From the NCBI RefSeq assembly GCF_900116645.1, contig NZ_FPBO01000010.1, positions 62,001-126,000 on the forward strand: a stretch of 64,000 nt of DNA, given 5' to 3'. The translations under genes were made by a program, and so were the position numbers. Shown piece by piece: positions 52,801 through 61,650 of the stretch; positions within the stretch are counted from its first letter, which is position 1, and every line of letters starts with the position of its first letter. The DNA comes from Pseudoduganella namucuonensis. Its GTDB lineage: Bacteria; Pseudomonadota; Gammaproteobacteria; Burkholderiales; Burkholderiaceae_D. The notes under the pieces are model-generated. The model ran no database searches. It was not told the DNA's origin and saw nothing but the letters and a program-made list of their open reading frames with translations.

Positions 52801-55068
52801 ATGCACAATTTGAAATGCAAGCCGCTGGCAGCGATGCTGGCGGCGATGGGCGTTGCCGCGTCCATGATTTCCCCTGCCTGGGCCGATCACGTGGTGACCA
52901 TCAACGGCGGACGTCCCACCTCGCTGCCGACGCAGATACCGACGACCATGGAGGGCATCACCGGCGCGCAGGTGGAGGACCGCATCAACGCCAGCGACAG
53001 CGAGGACGCGCTGAAGTACCTGCCCAGCCTGAACGTGCGCAAGCGCTACATCGGCGACTACGACCACGCGGTGCTGGCCAGCCGCGCCTCCGGCACCGGC
53101 AACAGCGCGCGCTCGATGGTGTACGCGGACGGCATCCTGCTCTCCAACCTGCTCGGCAACGGCGCCACCTACACGCCGCGCTGGGGCCTGGTCACGCCCG
53201 AGGAGATCGAGCGCGTGGACGTGCTGTACGGCCCGTTCTCGGCGGCCTACCCCGGCAACTCGGTCGGCGCGGTGGTGGACTTCCAGACCCGCATGCCGGC
53301 CAGGTTCGAGGCGCACGTGAAGCTGTCCGGCTACGGCCAGGGCTTCAGGCTGTACGGCACGGACTCGCGCCACTACGGCAAGCAGGGCAGCGCCTCGGTG
53401 GGCGACCGCGATGGCGCGTGGTCGTGGTGGCTGGACGTGTCGCGCCTGGACAGCAACGGCCAGCCGGTGGCCTTCGCCAACAAGCTCGTGTCGCAAGGCG
53501 TGGCGGGCGGCGGCGGCGTGCCGGTGACGGGCGCCATCGCGGACCGCAATCCCAGTAATCGCGACTGGCTGATACTGGGCGCGACCAACCAGGTGCACAC
53601 GGTGCAGGACCACGCGAAGGCCAAGCTGGCCTACGATTTCTCGCCCGTGCTGCGCGCCAGCTACACGCTGGGCTGGTGGCGCAACGACGCGGTGCGCACG
53701 TCCACCTCCTACCTGCGCGACGCGGCCGGCAAGCCGGTGCACGGCGGCGACATCAATGTGGCGGGCCGCCGCTACACGCTGCTGCCCTCCGACTTCGCGC
53801 CCAGCCGGGGCGACCTGGAACACCTGATGCACGGGCTGTCGCTGAAACAGAACGGCAAGGGCGTGTTCGACTGGGAGATCGCGGCCAGCCTGTACGACTA
53901 CGCGCGCGACCTGGTGCGCACGCCCACCGTGGCGGTGCCCGACCCCTACACCAAGGCGCAGGGCAACGTGAACGACATGGGCGGCAGCGGCTGGAACACG
54001 CTGGCGCTGAAGGGCATCTGGCGTCCGCAGGGCATGGCCGGCGCGCACATCGTCGATTTCGGCGTGCAGCGCGACAGCGCGAAGCTGCGCACGCACGTGT
54101 TCCGCGGCGAGGACTGGATCGGTTCCGCGCAGGGCGCGCACGTCTCCACATTCAACGGCGCGACACGGCTGGAAAGCGTGTACGCGCAGGACAGCTGGCG
54201 CTTCGGCGAGGCGTGGAAAGCCACGCTGGGCCTGCGCCACGAGCGCTGGCGGGCCTTCGACGGCGTGATTTCAAACGCGGCCGGCAAGCCGCTGCCGTTC
54301 GCCGCGCGCAGCGAGGACGGCTGGTCGCCGAAGGCGGCGCTGGCCTACCGCGCCACCGACAGCTGGACCCTGAAGGCGTCCACCGGCCGCGCGCTGCGCA
54401 ACCCGACGGCGGCCGAACTGTTCCAGGGCTCCATCGTGGACGGCCGGATCGTCAACAACGATCCGACGCTGCGCGCGGAAAGGTCGCAGACCAGCGAGCT
54501 GACGGCCGAGCAAACGCTGGAGCGCGGCGGCCTGCGCGTGACCGCCTTCCACGAGCACACCCGCGACGCGCTGTATTCGCAGGCGTTGACGCCGACCGTG
54601 AACACGATCCAGAACGTCGGCAAGATACGCACCGGCGGGCTGGAACTGTCCTACCAGGCGGACGAGGTGCTGGTGCATGGCTTGGCGCTGACGGGCAGCG
54701 TGACGTACGCGGATTCGAAAATCGTCGCCAATCCGGCCGTGCCGGCCAGCGAGGGCAAACGCCAGCCGCGGGTGCCGGACTGGCGCGCCACGCTGCTCGC
54801 GTCCTACCACGTCGGCGACAGGTGGACCTCCAGCCTCGGCCTGCGCTACAGCGGCCGCCAGTACGGCACGCTGGACAACAGCGATCCGAACGGCGCCACC
54901 TACATGGGGGTGGCGGACTATCTGGTGGCGGACGCGCGGGTGCGCTACCGCTTCGACCGCCACTGGACCGGCGCGCTCGGCATCGACAACCTGAACAACC
55001 GCAAGTACTGGGCCTTCCACCCGTACACCCAGCGCACGCTGATCGCCGAGCTGAAGTTCGACATGTAG
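52801..55068 (+). CDS. TonB-dependent outer-membrane receptor
   Basis: 755 residues. Signal peptide at about 1-28 (cleavage AWA-DHVV). Plug domain at about 40-165 (ITGAQVEDRINASDSEDALKYLPSLNV; EEIERVDVLYGPFSAAYPGNSVGAVVDF), then a 22-strand barrel ending in RTLIAELKFDM with the usual C-terminal aromatic-like signature. 8 bases after ycnI. The context suggests transport of copper or a copper chelate, but the sequence alone does not separate this from siderophore uptake. Confidence 0.9.
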   Translation: MHNLKCKPLAAMLAAMGVAASMISPAWADHVVTINGGRPTSLPTQIPTTMEGITGAQVEDRINASDSEDALKYLPSLNVRKRYIGDYDHAVLASRASGTGNSARSMVYADGILLSNLLGNGATYTPRWGLVTPEEIERVDVLYGPFSAAYPGNSVGAVVDFQTRMPARFEAHVKLSGYGQGFRLYGTDSRHYGKQGSASVGDRDGAWSWWLDVSRLDSNGQPVAFANKLVSQGVAGGGGVPVTGAIADRNPSNRDWLILGATNQVHTVQDHAKAKLAYDFSPVLRASYTLGWWRNDAVRTSTSYLRDAAGKPVHGGDINVAGRRYTLLPSDFAPSRGDLEHLMHGLSLKQNGKGVFDWEIAASLYDYARDLVRTPTVAVPDPYTKAQGNVNDMGGSGWNTLALKGIWRPQGMAGAHIVDFGVQRDSAKLRTHVFRGEDWIGSAQGAHVSTFNGATRLESVYAQDSWRFGEAWKATLGLRHERWRAFDGVISNAAGKPLPFAARSEDGWSPKAALAYRATDSWTLKASTGRALRNPTAAELFQGSIVDGRIVNNDPTLRAERSQTSELTAEQTLERGGLRVTAFHEHTRDALYSQALTPTVNTIQNVGKIRTGGLELSYQADEVLVHGLALTGSVTYADSKIVANPAVPASEGKRQPRVPDWRATLLASYHVGDRWTSSLGLRYSGRQYGTLDNSDPNGATYMGVADYLVADARVRYRFDRHWTGALGIDNLNNRKYWAFHPYTQRTLIAELKFDM

Positions 55069-55095
55069 CCTGTTGACGCCACTTTCCCCGGTGCG

Positions 55096-55136
55096 GCTGA
55101 CGCCGCTTCGGGGTCAGACCCCAAAGCGGCGTCAGC
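55096..55136. repeat. GGGGTC palindromic repeat; likely terminator region of the TonB gene
   Basis: Perfect 13-bp outer arms GCTGACGCCGCTT/AAGCGGCGTCAGC enclose GGGGTC-A-GACCCC. It lies in the 91-base gap between convergent genes. Same core as repeats at 171, 57948, 61574 and 61651. Confidence 0.7.
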
Positions 55137-55159
55137 AATGCGTGCGGGGCGCCTCCGGC

Positions 55160-55945
55160 TTATTGCGGCGCCGCGCCCAGGCGCTTCACGCTGCCGGAAC
55201 CCATGATGGATTTGCTCAGCTGCGGGTCGCCGTAGTAGCCGATGTCGCCGGAGCCGGCCACGCTCAGGTTCAGCGATTGCTTGGCCCACACCGTCGCGCG
55301 GCCCGAGCCGCCTATGCTGACCGACACGTCGCGCGCCTCCAGCTTGTCGGTCTGCACCTTGCCGGAACCGCCGATCGACACCTGCAGGCGCCCGGTGTTG
55401 CCGCTGGCCTTCAGGCTGCCGCTGCCGCCCAGCGACACCGCCACCGCCTCGCTTTCCATGCCGCGCACATTGATGGAGCCGGAGCCGCCGACGTCGAACT
55501 GCAGCTTGGCGGCCTTCAGGTTTTCCGCGTCCACCGAGCCGGAGCCGCCGACCGAGATGCGGTCCACATTGCGCGCCTGCACCACCACCTTCATGTTGCG
55601 CGTGTCCAGTCGCAGGTCGCGCCGCACCGGGCGGATGCGCAGCGTGCCGTTCTCGATCGCGGTTTCCACCAGCGCCTGCAGGTTGTCGTCGGTTTCGATG
55701 GTGACGCTTTCGTTCGCGCCCAGGCGCACCTCCACCTCGCCCGGCACGGCCAGCGCCAGGCCGGTGAAGTGGCCCATTTCGCGCGTCTGCTTGGTGACCT
55801 TGCCGCTGCCTTGCACGTGCTCGCCGCCGCGCAGCCAGTTCAGCGGGCCGGCCTGCGCCGTCACGGCCGGGACGACCACGGCCAGCGCGCTGGCGGCCAG
55901 CAGGGCGTTGCGCACGGCGGATGCGACTTTGTTGGAAACTGCCAT
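55160..55945 (-). CDS. DUF2807 (putative auto-transporter adhesin, head GIN domain) protein
   Basis: 261 residues. Signal peptide at about 1-32 (ends VTAQA). Mature chain is a repeated beta-helix-like DUF2807 domain with at least five GGSGS or GSGS turns (VGGSGSVDAENLKAAKLQFDVGGSGSIN...). Such proteins are secreted or surface-associated and largely uncharacterised. GAGGAG precedes the ATG. It converges with the TonB gene and is divergent from the RlmI-like gene. Confidence 0.88.
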   Translation of the reverse strand: MAVSNKVASAVRNALLAASALAVVVPAVTAQAGPLNWLRGGEHVQGSGKVTKQTREMGHFTGLALAVPGEVEVRLGANESVTIETDDNLQALVETAIENGTLRIRPVRRDLRLDTRNMKVVVQARNVDRISVGGSGSVDAENLKAAKLQFDVGGSGSINVRGMESEAVAVSLGGSGSLKASGNTGRLQVSIGGSGKVQTDKLEARDVSVSIGGSGRATVWAKQSLNLSVAGSGDIGYYGDPQLSKSIMGSGSVKRLGAAPQ

Positions 55946-56125
55946 GTTTGTTCTCCTCGATTGCTGATGTCGTTGTTGGTGGGGAGGATAGTAGGCCGGC
56001 GCGGCGCGCGCCGCGCCGGCCTTGCGACAGACCGCGGCGGCGGCGGAACAGAATGCGTTTCGCCGGGATTGGCGGGGCATGGGCGCCTTTGCGTTATCAT
56101 TCGCCCTTGTACCTTTGGAATCATC

Positions 56126-56773
56126 ATGCTGATCATCACCATCAAACAGGGCAAGGAAAAGAGCATCCTTGCCGGCGACCCCTGGATTTACCCGACCGCG
56201 ATCGAGCGCGTCGACGGCCGTCCGCAGGAAAAGAACAAGCCCGGCGCCACCGCCATCGTGCAATCGTCGTCGCGCCAGTTCCTGGCCCGCGCCGCCTTCA
56301 ACGCCCACGCCACCCAGATCCGCGCGCGCGTGTGGACCCTGCGCGAGGACGAGCCGGTCGACCACGCCATGATCAAGCGCCGCGTCCAGGCGGCCCTGGC
56401 CAGGCGGGCGGACGCCATCGCCAAACTGGGCGCCGAAGAGCTGGTCGAATTGATCAAGGGCGAGCCGGACGGCCTGCCCGGCCTGGTGGTCGACTACTAC
56501 GGCGGCAAGGACGGCTATCTGCTGTGCGGCTTCCAGTCCGGCGCGGCCGAGGCGTGGAAAGTGCCCATCGTGCAGGCGCTGATCGCCGAAACCGGCTGCC
56601 CCAATGTGTTCCAGCGCGCCGACGAGGAGTTGCGCAAGGGCGAGGGGCTGCCGGTGTTCACCCGCGAACTGGCCGGCGCGGCGCCGCCGGCGAAATCGGT
56701 GGTCAAAAAGCGTGGCGTGCGTGTCTACATGGACCTCAAAACCGGCTTTGAATTCCCCAAGGGTCCCGTATAA
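56126..56773 (+). CDS. RlmI-like protein without its methyltransferase domain (truncated)
   Basis: 215 residues, similar to the first half of the 23S rRNA m5C1962 methyltransferase RlmI (about 396). PUA domain at about 1-70 (KQGKEKSILAGDPWIYPTAIERV), the RlmI-like linker (QIRARVWTLREDEPVDHAMIKRRV; LIKGEPDGLPGLVVDYYGG), and VYMDLKTGFEFPKGPV at the end, near where RlmI reads VDIQHGHKTGYYLDQR. The SAM-binding domain is missing and the next gene starts 38 bases later. It could be an RNA-binding remnant with a kept role, or a decayed gene. Confidence 0.75.
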   Translation: MLIITIKQGKEKSILAGDPWIYPTAIERVDGRPQEKNKPGATAIVQSSSRQFLARAAFNAHATQIRARVWTLREDEPVDHAMIKRRVQAALARRADAIAKLGAEELVELIKGEPDGLPGLVVDYYGGKDGYLLCGFQSGAAEAWKVPIVQALIAETGCPNVFQRADEELRKGEGLPVFTRELAGAAPPAKSVVKKRGVRVYMDLKTGFEFPKGPV

Positions 56774-56774
56774 T
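56748..56774 (+). promoter_or_regulatory. Candidate sigma-70 promoter for the PilT-like gene
   Basis: TATAAT at 56769-56774 with TTGAAT (56748-56753) 15 bases upstream. It overlaps the last codons and stop of the RlmI-like gene. This placement suggests the RlmI-like gene's end is fixed in position. Confidence 0.5.
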
Positions 56775-56811
56775 CTTTCCAGAAGAAAATTCAACTGGAG
56801 AGTAGCGCACG

Positions 56812-57933
56812 ATGGAAAACCACCTGTCATCGCAGATACGCACCCTGAGCTACGAGGAGAACGAAGACCATCCCGTGTTCGGCACGCTGGTCGAACAGAT
56901 CCTCCACCTGCTCAATTCCAGGCTGATTTTCAGCGACATCCTGATCCACCAGAACAGTCCCCTGTTGCTGCGCCAGCCCAAGGGCCTGGTGGCGGTGACG
57001 GATTCGCCCATCACGCGCGAGGAGCTGGAGGAGTTCTTCGAGGTGGTGGAGCCGAACTGGCAGGAACGCATCCAGGACCGCGCCTTCGACCGGTCCATCG
57101 ACCTGCACACGGCGCGCATCCGCGCCAACTGCTTCACCTTCCAGGGCAAGAAGCGGCTGGGCTGCGTGATCCGGCGCTTCCCGAAGGAGCCGCATCCGAT
57201 GGCGCAACTGGGCCTGCGCGCCCACGAGCAGAAGTTCGCGGAGCTCACCAGCGGGCTGGTGCTGATCATCGGCGACACCTGCCAGGGCAAATCCACCACC
57301 ATCGCGTCCATGCTGGACGAGATCAACAAGACCCGCTCGGGCCACATCATCACCATCGAGGACCCGGTCGAGACCCTGATCCCGCAGCGCAAATGCGTGA
57401 TCACGCAGCGCGAGGTCGGCTTCGACGGCGACGTGGAAAGCTTCTACCTGGGCGCCCTGGACGCGCTGCGCGAGCGGCCGGACGTGATCGTGATCGGCGA
57501 GATCCGCGACGCGCAGACGGCGCAGGAGGCGCTGGCGCTGGCCGAATCGGGCCCGCTGGTGCTGGCCACCTTGCACGCGCGCTCCACGGAGCTGGGCCTG
57601 CAGAAGATGATACGGCTGCTGGGGAATTCCGAGCCGCAGCAGCAGGCGCTGGCGCACGCCCTGCGCGGCGTGCTGTGCCAGGCCTTGCTGCCGTCGGTGG
57701 AGGGCAACCGCTACCACCTGGCCACCGAGTGCCTGACCGTGCATCCGGAGGTGGCGCGCATGATCGAGGCGGCCAACGTGAACGCCATCCGCGCGTGGAT
57801 GGAGGCGCAGCAGCGCGAAGGCTGCCACACCATGAACGCCGCGCTGCGGGTGCTGCTGGCGGAGAAGAAGATCGCCATCGAGGACGCGCGCCACGCCAGC
57901 ACCGACCGCGTGGGGCTTAACGTACGGGTGTAA
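56812..57933 (+). CDS. PilT/PilU-family type IV pilus retraction-like ATPase
   Basis: 373 residues. Similar in order to PilT/PilU: N-terminal SDILIHQNSPLLLRQ; Walker A GDTCQGKST (PilT usually GPTGSGKST); Asp box TIEDPVETLIPQRKC; Walker B VIVIGEIRDAQTAQEAL; His box LATLHARS. All catalytic motifs are workable, but the divergent P-loop and TLHARS (usually TLHTNS) set it apart from standard PilT. Hexameric ATPase that would drive pilus retraction. No other pil genes are in the window. ATG follows GGAG by 12 bases, a long spacing. Confidence 0.85.
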   Translation: MENHLSSQIRTLSYEENEDHPVFGTLVEQILHLLNSRLIFSDILIHQNSPLLLRQPKGLVAVTDSPITREELEEFFEVVEPNWQERIQDRAFDRSIDLHTARIRANCFTFQGKKRLGCVIRRFPKEPHPMAQLGLRAHEQKFAELTSGLVLIIGDTCQGKSTTIASMLDEINKTRSGHIITIEDPVETLIPQRKCVITQREVGFDGDVESFYLGALDALRERPDVIVIGEIRDAQTAQEALALAESGPLVLATLHARSTELGLQKMIRLLGNSEPQQQALAHALRGVLCQALLPSVEGNRYHLATECLTVHPEVARMIEAANVNAIRAWMEAQQREGCHTMNAALRVLLAEKKIAIEDARHASTDRVGLNVRV

Positions 57934-57947
57934 ACCAACGGCAAATT

Positions 57948-58017
57948 CCGGGGGCAGACCTTACGCGCCACACGCCGTGGCAAAGGTCGATGTCAGTGGT
58001 CGCGGGTCCGACCCCGG
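57948..58017. repeat. GGGGTC-type inverted repeat pair (REPIN-like)
   Basis: CCGGGGGCAGACC (57948-57960) faces GGTCCGACCCCGG (58005-58017); with mismatches these are inverted copies of the same unit about 44 bases apart. The centre contains GCCAC/GTGGC. It fills the gap between the PilT-like gene and the cytochrome gene, which converge. Confidence 0.5.
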
Positions 58018-58036
58018 TTTGGCGTCGGTGGCGCTG

Positions 58037-59320
58037 TCAATCCAGCGGCACGTTGCGGTAGCGGTTCACGTCGTTGCTGTTGATCGGCGGGGCGTTGTTG
58101 CCCCAGTCGCTGCGCAGGTAGGACACCACGGCCGCCACCTCCATGTCGTTCAGCAGGTGCCCGAACGGCGGCATGCTGTACGGGCGCGGGTTGCCCTCGG
58201 TGCCGGGCGCGAAGCCGCCATTGAGCACGATGCGGATCGGGTTGACCGCCTCGTCCATCAGCAGCGCGCGGTTGCCGTTCAGCGGCGGGTAGGCCGGCGG
58301 CTTGCCGCGTCCCGTCACAAGGTGGCATTCGGCGCAGTGCTTCACGTACAGGCGGTTGCCCGCCTCCAGGAAGGCCATCGCCTCCGGCGTCGCGCTGCGC
58401 TCGTAGGGCTTCCGCTTGGCGCCGTTGTGCGGCAGCGATTTCAGGTACACGGCCATGGCTTGCACGTCGGCCTCCGTCATGTGCTGCAGGCTTGCGCGCA
58501 CCACCTCGGCCATCGGCCCGAACACCGTGGCGCGCGGCGACACGCCGGTCTTCAACAGCTGCACGATGTGCGGCGTTTCCCAATCCCCCAGGCCGGCCTC
58601 GCCGTCGGACGTCAGCGACGGCGCGTACCAGCCCAGCATCGGTATCAGGCCGCCGGACAGGCCGTCGCCGCTGGCGCCGAGCGCGTTGCGGGTGCTGTGG
58701 CACGCGCTGCAGTGGCCCAGGCCCTGCACCAGGTAGGCGCCGCGGTTCCATTCCACGCTCTGGCCGGTCTGCTCCTTGAACACGGCCGGACGGAAGTACA
58801 GCGCGCGCCAGAACGCAAGGCCGATCTGCTGGTTGTACGGGAAGCGCAGCTGGTGCGGCTGGTTGGCCTGCTTGTGGGCGGGCACGCCCTGCAGGTAGGC
58901 GTACAGCGCGTCGGCGTCGTCGCGCGTGACGGCGGTGTAGTTCGTGTACGGGAAGGCCGGGTACAGCATGCGGCCGTCGCGCGACTTGCCGTTGTGGAGA
59001 GCGCGCCAGAAGTCGTCCGCGCTCCAGGCGCCGATGCCGGTCTCCTTGTCGGAGGTGATGTTGGGCGCGACCACGGCGCCGAACGGGGTTTGCAGCGCGC
59101 GGCCGCCGGCGTAGGGCACGCCGCCGCGGGTGGTGTGGCAGGCCATGCAGTCGCCGGCCTTGGCCAGGTAGGCGCCGCGCGCCACGCGCTCGGCGGGCGA
59201 CAGCGCGGCGGTGGCCTTGCCGGGCGGCGGCAGCGGATCGTCGGCCGGGTACAGCATGAAGTAGGCGGCGGCGCCCAGCGCGAGCAGGGCGGCGGTGGCG
59301 GCGATGGCGGAGCGTCTCAT
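58037..59320 (-). CDS. Triple-haem cytochrome c (alcohol dehydrogenase-type cytochrome subunit)
   Basis: 427 residues. N-terminal hydrophobic segment (about 5-25) acts as signal or anchor. Three CxxCH haem sites: CMACH (about residue 58), CSACH (about 206) and CAECH (about 340), the layout of the cytochrome subunit of membrane-bound alcohol, gluconate or sorbose dehydrogenases. Passes electrons from a periplasmic dehydrogenase to the respiratory chain. No dehydrogenase gene is adjacent. Its ATG overlaps the stop of the upstream di-haem cytochrome gene by 4 bases. Confidence 0.92.
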   Translation of the reverse strand: MRRSAIAATAALLALGAAAYFMLYPADDPLPPPGKATAALSPAERVARGAYLAKAGDCMACHTTRGGVPYAGGRALQTPFGAVVAPNITSDKETGIGAWSADDFWRALHNGKSRDGRMLYPAFPYTNYTAVTRDDADALYAYLQGVPAHKQANQPHQLRFPYNQQIGLAFWRALYFRPAVFKEQTGQSVEWNRGAYLVQGLGHCSACHSTRNALGASGDGLSGGLIPMLGWYAPSLTSDGEAGLGDWETPHIVQLLKTGVSPRATVFGPMAEVVRASLQHMTEADVQAMAVYLKSLPHNGAKRKPYERSATPEAMAFLEAGNRLYVKHCAECHLVTGRGKPPAYPPLNGNRALLMDEAVNPIRIVLNGGFAPGTEGNPRPYSMPPFGHLLNDMEVAAVVSYLRSDWGNNAPPINSNDVNRYRNVPLD

Positions 59321-60042
59321 GGCTTGCCCCCTTCGTCCGGCGCGCTGCCGCAGGCGATCGGCAGCGGCCGGGCGATGGCGGCGGCGGGCGGGATGGCCGC
59401 GTCGGCCGTCTGCGCGGCCAGCCAGCCGGAGACGGCGGCCACGTCGGCGTCGGATAGGCGCGCCGTGATCTCGGCCATGCAGTCCGGCGCGTGCGCGCGC
59501 CGCGCCTTGTTGCGCCAGGCGCCGAACTGCGCGTTGATGTAGTCGCGCGGCAGGCCGACCAGGCCGGGAATGGCGGGCGCCACGCCGGTCAGCCTCTCGC
59601 CGTGGCAGGCGACGCAGGCCGGGACGTTCCTGGCCGGGTCGCCCTGCAGCGCGAGCACGCGGCCGCGCTCCACCATGGCCGGCGTGGCGCTCCCCGGCCG
59701 GGGAGCGGGGTAGGGCGGATGCTGCTCGGAGAAGTACTGCGCGATCTCTTGCAGGTAGGCGTCCGGCAGGTGTTCCGTCATGTACGTCATCATGGGATAC
59801 TTGCGCCGGCCCTCGCGGAAGTTGCGCAGCTGGTTGTACAGGTAGCCTGCCGGCTTGCCGGCGATGCGGGGGAAGTAGGCGTCGCCGCGTTCCTTGGCCT
59901 GGTGGCAGGCGGTGCAGGCGGCGAGGCGCTGTTCCAGCGTGTCCTGCAATGGCTTGGGCGCGGCGGCGGCCAGCGGGGCGGCGCAGGCCAGCAGCAGGGC
60001 CGCGCCGAGCAGGCGCGCCGGCATGGGGATGGGCAGGGTCAT
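59317..60042 (-). CDS. Di-haem cytochrome c
   Basis: About 241 residues. Signal peptide at about 1-28 (LLGAALLLACAAPLAAAAP). Two CxxCH sites: CTACH and CVACH; each is followed by an MxxYxxL-type partner region (YMTEHLPDAYLQEIAQYF). It resembles cytochrome c4-like periplasmic carriers. The start is uncertain: ATG 60042 gives the best signal peptide, while ATG 60057 and TTG 60066 are alternatives without good ribosome binding sites. Coupled to the triple-haem cytochrome gene and divergent from the MocR regulator. Confidence 0.88.
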   Translation of the reverse strand: MTLPIPMPARLLGAALLLACAAPLAAAAPKPLQDTLEQRLAACTACHQAKERGDAYFPRIAGKPAGYLYNQLRNFREGRRKYPMMTYMTEHLPDAYLQEIAQYFSEQHPPYPAPRPGSATPAMVERGRVLALQGDPARNVPACVACHGERLTGVAPAIPGLVGLPRDYINAQFGAWRNKARRAHAPDCMAEITARLSDADVAAVSGWLAAQTADAAIPPAAAIARPLPIACGSAPDEGGKP

Positions 60043-60134
60043 TTTCTTTGGGCGCATCGTAGGCAATAAGGCAAGGATACGCCTGAGGGGGGAATAATGA
60101 CAGGCTCAGATTCGCAACAAAACGGGGGATCAGT

Positions 60135-61577
60135 TTGAAGCTCAGGTCGACGCTGTACGAGGAACTGGCGCTGGAAATCGAGGACATGGTGGCGCGGCGC
60201 GTGTTGCTGCCGGGCGAGCGCCTGCCGTCGGTGCGGCAGCAGCGCGCGCGGCGGGGCGTGAGCCCGTCCACGGTGTTCCAGGCCTACTACCTGCTCGAGG
60301 CGCGCGGCGTGATCGAGTCGCGGCCGCGCTCGGGCTATTACGTGGCCCTGCGCGCGCCATCCGCCGCCGCGGCCGCGCCCGAGCCCGAGGCCTCGCGGCC
60401 GGACGGCGCGCCCACCAGCGTCGACGTCAGCGGCCTGGTGTTCGACGTGCTGGACGCGGCCCGTTCGCGCGCCATCGTGCCCTTCGGCTCGGCCTTCCCC
60501 AGTCCGCTGCTGTTCCCGCTGGAGCGGCTGGCGCGCGGGATGGCGTCCGGCATGCGCAGGCTGGACCCGTGGAGCACGGTGGCCGACCTCTCTCCCGGCA
60601 ACGCCGAGCTGCGGCGCCAGATCGCGCTGCGCTACCAGCTCGACGGCGTGCAGGTGGCGGCCGAGGACATCGTCATCACCAACGGCGCGCTGGAGGCGTT
60701 GAACCTGTGCCTGCAGGCGGTGGCGCGGCCGGGCGACACGGTGCTGGTGGAGTCCCCCGCGTTCTACGCGGCGCTGCAGGCGCTGGAGCGGATGGAGTTG
60801 AAGGCGGTGGAGGTCGCCACCCATCCGCGCGACGGCGTCGACCTGGACGCGCTGGCGGCGGCGCTGGAGCGGCACCGGCCCAAGGCCTGCTGGCTGATGA
60901 CCAGTTTCCAGAATCCGCTGGGCAGCCTGATGCCGCCGGAGAAGAAGCGGTCGCTGGTGGCGCTGCTGGCCGCGCACGGCGTGCCGCTGATCGAGGACGA
61001 CGTGTACGGCGAGCTGTACTTCGGCCACCGCCGTCCCACGCTGGCCAAGCGCTACGACGGCGAGGGGCTGGTGATGCATTGCAGCTCGTTCTCGAAATGC
61101 CTGGCGCCGGGCTACCGGGTGGGCTGGGCCGCGCCGGGGCGCCACGCGCGGGCGGTCGAGCGGCTCAAGCTGACCACCAGCCTGGCGGCGGCGATGCCGT
61201 CGCAGCTGGCCCTGGCCGAGTACCTGGGACAGGGCGGCTACGACCGCCATCTGCGCCAGCTGCGCGCCGCGCTGGCGGGGCAGCAGGAACGGATGCTGGC
61301 GGCGCTGGCCGCGCACTTCCCGGCCGGCACGCGCGTCACGCGGCCGGAGGGCGGCTACTTCCTGTGGGTGGAACTGCCGGACGGCGTGGACGCGCTGGCG
61401 CTGCACCAGGCCGCGCTGCGGGAGGGCATAGGCATCGCGCCGGGGCCGATGTTCTCGGCCAAGCGCGCGTTCCGCAACTGCATACGGTTGAACTACGGCC
61501 ATCCGTGGGAGGACAGCCACGCCGCCGCCATCGCCACGCTGGGCGGCCTGGCGCGCGCCGCCGTACAAGCGGCCTGA
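60135..61577 (+). CDS. MocR-type regulator (GntR helix-turn-helix plus aminotransferase domain)
   Basis: 480 residues. GntR winged helix at about 5-75 (LPGERLPSVRQQRARRGVSPSTVFQAYYLLEARGVIESRPRSGYYV in parts), linker, then a class I aminotransferase-like domain with the PLP lysine in SSFSKCLAPGYRVGW. MocR proteins sense PLP or an amine and regulate nearby genes. It starts with TTG at 60135 with GGGGGAT upstream. Divergent from the cytochrome pair, a possible target. Its stop codon lies inside a 39-bp palindrome. Confidence 0.92.
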   Translation: MKLRSTLYEELALEIEDMVARRVLLPGERLPSVRQQRARRGVSPSTVFQAYYLLEARGVIESRPRSGYYVALRAPSAAAAAPEPEASRPDGAPTSVDVSGLVFDVLDAARSRAIVPFGSAFPSPLLFPLERLARGMASGMRRLDPWSTVADLSPGNAELRRQIALRYQLDGVQVAAEDIVITNGALEALNLCLQAVARPGDTVLVESPAFYAALQALERMELKAVEVATHPRDGVDLDALAAALERHRPKACWLMTSFQNPLGSLMPPEKKRSLVALLAAHGVPLIEDDVYGELYFGHRRPTLAKRYDGEGLVMHCSSFSKCLAPGYRVGWAAPGRHARAVERLKLTTSLAAAMPSQLALAEYLGQGGYDRHLRQLRAALAGQQERMLAALAAHFPAGTRVTRPEGGYFLWVELPDGVDALALHQAALREGIGIAPGPMFSAKRAFRNCIRLNYGHPWEDSHAAAIATLGGLARAAVQAA

Positions 61578-61612
61578 GCCCCATTTGGGGCCAGGCCCCA
61601 AATGGGGCTCAG
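61574..61612. repeat. 19-bp perfect palindrome overlapping the MocR stop codon
   Basis: CTGAGCCCCATTTGGGGCC and its exact complement separated by one A. Bases 61575-61577 are the MocR stop TGA. The GGGGCC-A-GGCCCC core is a variant of the GGGGTC family. Likely a terminator or mRNA-end hairpin. Confidence 0.7.
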
Positions 61613-61650
61613 CTCGCCAGGGACGGCGCAAGCGGCGTCAGCAGGGCGGT

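Noticed and set aside
57977..59542. A 521-residue plus-strand open frame
   Set aside because: It lies opposite the triple-haem cytochrome gene, whose three CxxCH sites settle the coding strand.
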